The notes below the pieces were generated by a model. It had not been told where the DNA came from, did not search any database, and was given only the letters and a program-made list of their open reading frames with translations. Position numbers and translations under genes: made by a program. A DNA stretch of 37,408 nucleotides from Bacteroidota bacterium (GTDB lineage Bacteria > Bacteroidota > Bacteroidia > Bacteroidales > PUMT01): positions 1 through 37,408 of the forward strand of contig PUMT01000268.1 in the NCBI GenBank assembly GCA_003551495.1, written 5' to 3'. Positions within the stretch are counted from its first letter, which is position 1. Every line of letters begins with the position of its first letter. Below, piece after piece: positions 34,937 to 37,408 of this stretch.

Positions 34937-35767
34937 ATGAAATTACAGGTGAAAAATGAATACGGGCGTCTGGAAAAGGTGCTGATGGCAAGGGCAGGAG
35001 TATTTTACCCACATCCACCGATTAATAAGGCGCAGGAGTATTGGTACAGGCATGATCCGCCGGAAAGGGATAAACTTACAGAGCAGCAGTCAGGATTTGC
35101 AGAAGTCCTGGAACGATATGGAGTGGAAATAATTTGGGCTGAACAACTTGCCGGATGCCCGAATCAGATAAATACAAGGGATATAGCTTTTGTGGCAGGC
35201 GATACTTTTGTTGTATGCCGCCTGAAAGAAGAAATAAGGAAGGAGGAGGTTAGCGGACTGGAACAGTTGCTTAAAGAAGTTAGCACACCCGTACTTATAG
35301 CAGATGAAGGTATTATTGAAGGGGGTGATATTGTGATCGACAACGGGGTAATTTATGCAGGGATCAGCAGCAGGAGCGATTACCGGGGTATAGGCTGGCT
35401 GGAGAAAAATTTTTCCGGTAAGTTCAGGGTAGTACCTGTTGAACTTAAATCCGGACTTCTGCATCTGGATGTTGTATTCAATGTGATTGACAAAAATACC
35501 GCGATTGCTTACAAGGAAGGGATAAAAAATATAAAGGCAATTTCTTCAGGGTATGAGATTCTGGAAGTTGATGCAAAGGAGCAGGAAAATCTGGCAGTAA
35601 ACACTTTTACCATAGAGCCGGGTGTGATAGTTGTTGAAAGAAGGAATACAAGTATTGCCCAAATGCTCCGGTCTATGGGCAAACAGGTCGAATTGGCCGA
35701 TTACGATGAGCCTGCAAAGATAGGAGGGTCTTTCAGATGCTCTACCTGTCCGTTGATAAGGAGCTAG
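34937..35767 (+). CDS. Arginine deiminase / dimethylargininase-fold amidinotransferase-family hydrolase
   Basis: A 276-residue guanidino-modifying enzyme from the ATG at 34937; an upstream TTG reading (34871) adds a hydrophobic, unrelated-looking stretch and was rejected because the family N-terminus begins right here (VKNEYGRLEKVLMARAG). Active-site text is intact: NTRDIAFVAGD (about 77-87), EGGDIVI (about 131-137), the catalytic His in LHLDVVFNV (H176) and the nucleophile Cys in GGSFRCSTCPL (C268; a second Cys at 271). Known relatives hydrolyse arginine to citrulline or dimethylarginine to citrulline plus dimethylamine; which applies is not clear. No arc operon partners are nearby. Confidence 0.85.
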   Translation: MKLQVKNEYGRLEKVLMARAGVFYPHPPINKAQEYWYRHDPPERDKLTEQQSGFAEVLERYGVEIIWAEQLAGCPNQINTRDIAFVAGDTFVVCRLKEEIRKEEVSGLEQLLKEVSTPVLIADEGIIEGGDIVIDNGVIYAGISSRSDYRGIGWLEKNFSGKFRVVPVELKSGLLHLDVVFNVIDKNTAIAYKEGIKNIKAISSGYEILEVDAKEQENLAVNTFTIEPGVIVVERRNTSIAQMLRSMGKQVELADYDEPAKIGGSFRCSTCPLIRS

Positions 35768-35805
35768 ATTTCTTTTATCATGCCATTTTCCGGTTTTTAG
35801 AACCC

Positions 35806-35840
35806 GCAGTTATATTGTTTAACCAGGATTTAATAACTGC
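35806..35840. repeat. 8-bp inverted repeat downstream of the deiminase-like gene
   Basis: GCAGTTAT (35806-35813) and ATAACTGC (35833-35840) with a 19-nt loop, flanked by CC and GG that can extend the stem past one mismatch. There is no following T-run. It may be a transcript-end or processing hairpin. Confidence 0.4.
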
Positions 35841-35964
35841 CGGAGTGCTTGCAAAAGACTATTCCTGAACAGGGAAATTATTATCTTTCTTCTTATTTTG
35901 AAAACTTTATAATAATTTCACAATTTATAGAGTTATTAATTTTAAAATATAAAAACAGACGGTT

Positions 35965-37269
35965 TTGAAAAGATTATTTTGGTTTGCTTTAACAGTAACA
36001 ATTATTGCATATTTTGCCGGATGTGGAAAAGATGAAAACGGTGGGGCATTGCCGTTTATTGAAACAGGAAGGGTAACTGATATTACCCCCATTTCCGTAA
36101 CAGTGGAAGGTAATGTAAAAAATGACGGTGGTTCTCTGGTAACTGAAAGAGGTGTGTTTTACGGCACTTCACCTGATACTGAAACAACAGGAACAAAAAT
36201 ATCTGCTGGGACAGGTGAAGGTTTTTTTTCAGCAGAGCTTGACGGACTTCAGGAAGGCACCGAATATTATGTCAGGGCTTTTGCTACCAACAGTGCCGGT
36301 ACTGCTTACGGAAGTGAGCTCAGATTTACGGCAAATGATATTCTGCCGGCAGTATCCACCATCGAGATAATTGAAATAGAAAGCAGAACTGCTATAGTAA
36401 GGGCAGATATAAGTGATGACGGAGGAAATCAGGTAACAGAAAGGGGCGTTTATATTGGGACAGATCCTGATCCTTTTGAAACCGGTGAAAAGGTTTCCAG
36501 TAGCAGAGGAAAAGGAGCTTTTAACACTACGGTAGAGGGCCTCGTACCTGAGACCACTTATTATGTCGTGGCTTACGGATTAAATGGTGTGGGGAAGGGA
36601 TTTGGAGAAGAAATGGTTTTTGAAACAAAGGAGCTTGAAGTACTTGATTCGGTTACCTTCACCTACAATAACAGGGAACTAACTTACGGTGCAGTAGAAT
36701 ACAATAACAGGATCTGGCTTGACCGTAATCTCGGAGCAGACAGGCCTGCCGAATCTATAGATGATGAAGATGCTTTTGGCGACTTGTTTCAGTGGGGCAG
36801 GCGGGATGATGGCCACCAGCAGAGGAACAGTTCAACTGTAAATATCCAGACTTTATCAGGGTTCCAGCCTGGCCATGACGATTTTATTGTTTCACAGATT
36901 TATCCTCACGACTGGAACGTTGACAGTGACTGGGTTACCCGCTGGACAGATGATGCAGAAAACAGAACCGAAGCCGATCCTTGTCCGGAAGGCTGGCGTG
37001 TACCCACAAGAGATGAATGGCAGCAAGCAGCATCAGGCTGGAACACCCATGAGGACCTGTTTAACTCACCGTTGAGGCTTCCTTCTGCTGGTAAGCGGGG
37101 TGAATATGAAGGTAAGTTGAGCAATGACGGTGATGTTGCTTATTATTGGAGCACCACTCCCCAGTCACAGGAATCGTATTTTCTTTATGCAGATTCAGCC
37201 AATGTTATAACAACAGATAATCACCGGGCAGCCGGCTTTTCTGTCCGCTGTATAAAAATTGAAGATTAA
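35965..37269 (+). CDS. FISUMP-domain lipoprotein with two fibronectin-like repeats
   Basis: A surface or envelope lipoprotein of 434 residues. Translation appears to begin at TTG (35965): no in-frame ATG fits and the resulting N-terminus (MKRLFWFALTVTIIAYFAGC) is a good lipoprotein signal with the lipid-anchored Cys at 20. Two homologous fibronectin-III-like repeats follow (about 35-122 and 128-218), each with an ERGV(F/Y)xGT and a TxYYVxA block. The C-terminal half (about 240-434) is a Fibrobacter succinogenes major paralogous (FISUMP) domain: WLDRNLGADRPAES, WGRRDDGHQ, GWRVPTRDEW, RLPSAGKRGEYEG, YWSTTPQ and FSVRCIK. The molecular function of this domain is not established. It lies 197 bp after the deiminase-like gene and is probably separately transcribed. 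Confidence 0.87.
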   Translation: MKRLFWFALTVTIIAYFAGCGKDENGGALPFIETGRVTDITPISVTVEGNVKNDGGSLVTERGVFYGTSPDTETTGTKISAGTGEGFFSAELDGLQEGTEYYVRAFATNSAGTAYGSELRFTANDILPAVSTIEIIEIESRTAIVRADISDDGGNQVTERGVYIGTDPDPFETGEKVSSSRGKGAFNTTVEGLVPETTYYVVAYGLNGVGKGFGEEMVFETKELEVLDSVTFTYNNRELTYGAVEYNNRIWLDRNLGADRPAESIDDEDAFGDLFQWGRRDDGHQQRNSSTVNIQTLSGFQPGHDDFIVSQIYPHDWNVDSDWVTRWTDDAENRTEADPCPEGWRVPTRDEWQQAASGWNTHEDLFNSPLRLPSAGKRGEYEGKLSNDGDVAYYWSTTPQSQESYFLYADSANVITTDNHRAAGFSVRCIKIED

Positions 37270-37274
37270 AAAAA

Positions 37275-37303
37275 GCAGGGGCGGCCTTCATGGCAACCCC
37301 TGC
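37275..37303 (-). terminator. Intrinsic terminator for the leftward redoxin gene
   Basis: GCAGGGG (37275-37281) pairs with CCCCTGC (37297-37303), with an extra inner GCC/GGC. On the minus strand the stem is followed by a run of seven T, the classical form. It lies just beyond the lipoprotein stop, so it may also stall plus-strand transcription. Confidence 0.75.
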
Positions 37304-37313
37304 AATATTATTC

Positions 37314-37337
37314 CCGGATTATGGTCCGGTTTTTTTA
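37314..37337 (+). terminator. Intrinsic terminator for the FISUMP lipoprotein gene
   Basis: CCGGA (37314-37318), a short loop and TCCGG (37325-37329), followed by seven or more T. The T-run runs into the stop codon of the leftward redoxin gene, so the two terminators are interleaved. Confidence 0.65.
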
Positions 37338-37408
37338 TTCCTCCACATACTTTATCGTGCATCCTATTGCCCTTGTAAAGTCCGGATCGGGCTTCCGCCC
37401 TTCAAGCA
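37335..37408 (-). CDS. Thioredoxin/redoxin-family protein, last 23 codons (rest outside window)
   Basis: Only the C-terminus is visible, ending in KPDPDFTRAIGCTIKYVEE and a TAA stop at 37335-37337. The RAIGCTIKY pattern resembles the C-terminal end of AhpC/TSA-type thioredoxin-family proteins, which often finish with an (S/A)IGCxIKW-like segment. A terminator hairpin with a T-run follows on the same strand. The identification rests on a short stretch. Confidence 0.6.
   Translation of the reverse strand, partial: LEGRKPDPDFTRAIGCTIKYVEE

Overview
The window looks like a chromosomal segment of a Bacteroidota bacterium, most likely class Bacteroidia (Bacteroidales/Marinilabiliales-like). The evidence is two TonB-dependent outer-membrane receptors, one with the CarboxypepD_reg-like N-terminal domain typical of the phylum; a PASTA/RluD/Ddl cluster; a RelA/SpoT-Fur-PurA cluster; a FISUMP-domain lipoprotein; a Bacteroidota-type TamB; and several matches to the Bacteroidota promoter pattern (-33 TTTG or CTTG, about 20 nt, -7 TAnnTTTG). 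I see no rRNA, tRNA, insertion sequence, phage gene or CRISPR array. This is mostly ordinary housekeeping chromosome, and I did not find a clear new defence or biosynthetic system.

Layout, left to right. 1-1631 (+): the 3' part of a TonB-dependent receptor cut by the window edge. 1642-6622 (-): an AMP-forming acyl-CoA ligase, then a PASTA membrane protein, an RluD-type pseudouridine synthase and D-Ala-D-Ala ligase, the last three tightly packed. 6961-8829 (+): a SPOR lipoprotein and an MFS transporter. 8973-13238 (-): bifunctional (p)ppGpp synthetase/hydrolase, Fur-family repressor and adenylosuccinate synthetase. 13339-15881 (-): two adjacent M16 peptidase-family genes, one catalytic and one lacking the zinc motif. 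16158-17933 (+): a ClC channel/antiporter with CBS domains behind a textbook promoter. 18374-20434 (+): glyA and a TauE/SafE permease. 20556-22530 (-): ExbB/TolQ, ExbD/TolR and TonB-like proteins. 22775-27301 (-): a giant TamB-like protein, divergent from tsaD at 27307-28326 (+). 28447-31993 (-): an exported M81 (MlrC-like) metallopeptidase-family protein and an aromatic-amino-acid-type PLP decarboxylase, separated by a 53-bp minisatellite. 32385-37269 (+): a second TonB-dependent receptor, an arginine-deiminase/dimethylargininase-fold hydrolase and a FISUMP lipoprotein. 37335-37408 (-): the last codons of a thioredoxin/redoxin-family protein.

Functional themes are cell-envelope construction and energisation (Ddl, PASTA, SPOR, TamB, ExbBD-TonB, two TonB-dependent receptors), nucleotide and one-carbon metabolism under stringent control (Rel, PurA, GlyA), and tRNA/rRNA modification (TsaD, RluD). 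The non-coding stretches hold the least explained material: a tandem 53-bp repeat, a degenerate 66-74-bp repeat, a 15-bp perfect inverted repeat between tamB and exbB, and a palindromic pair of -7 elements between tamB and tsaD.
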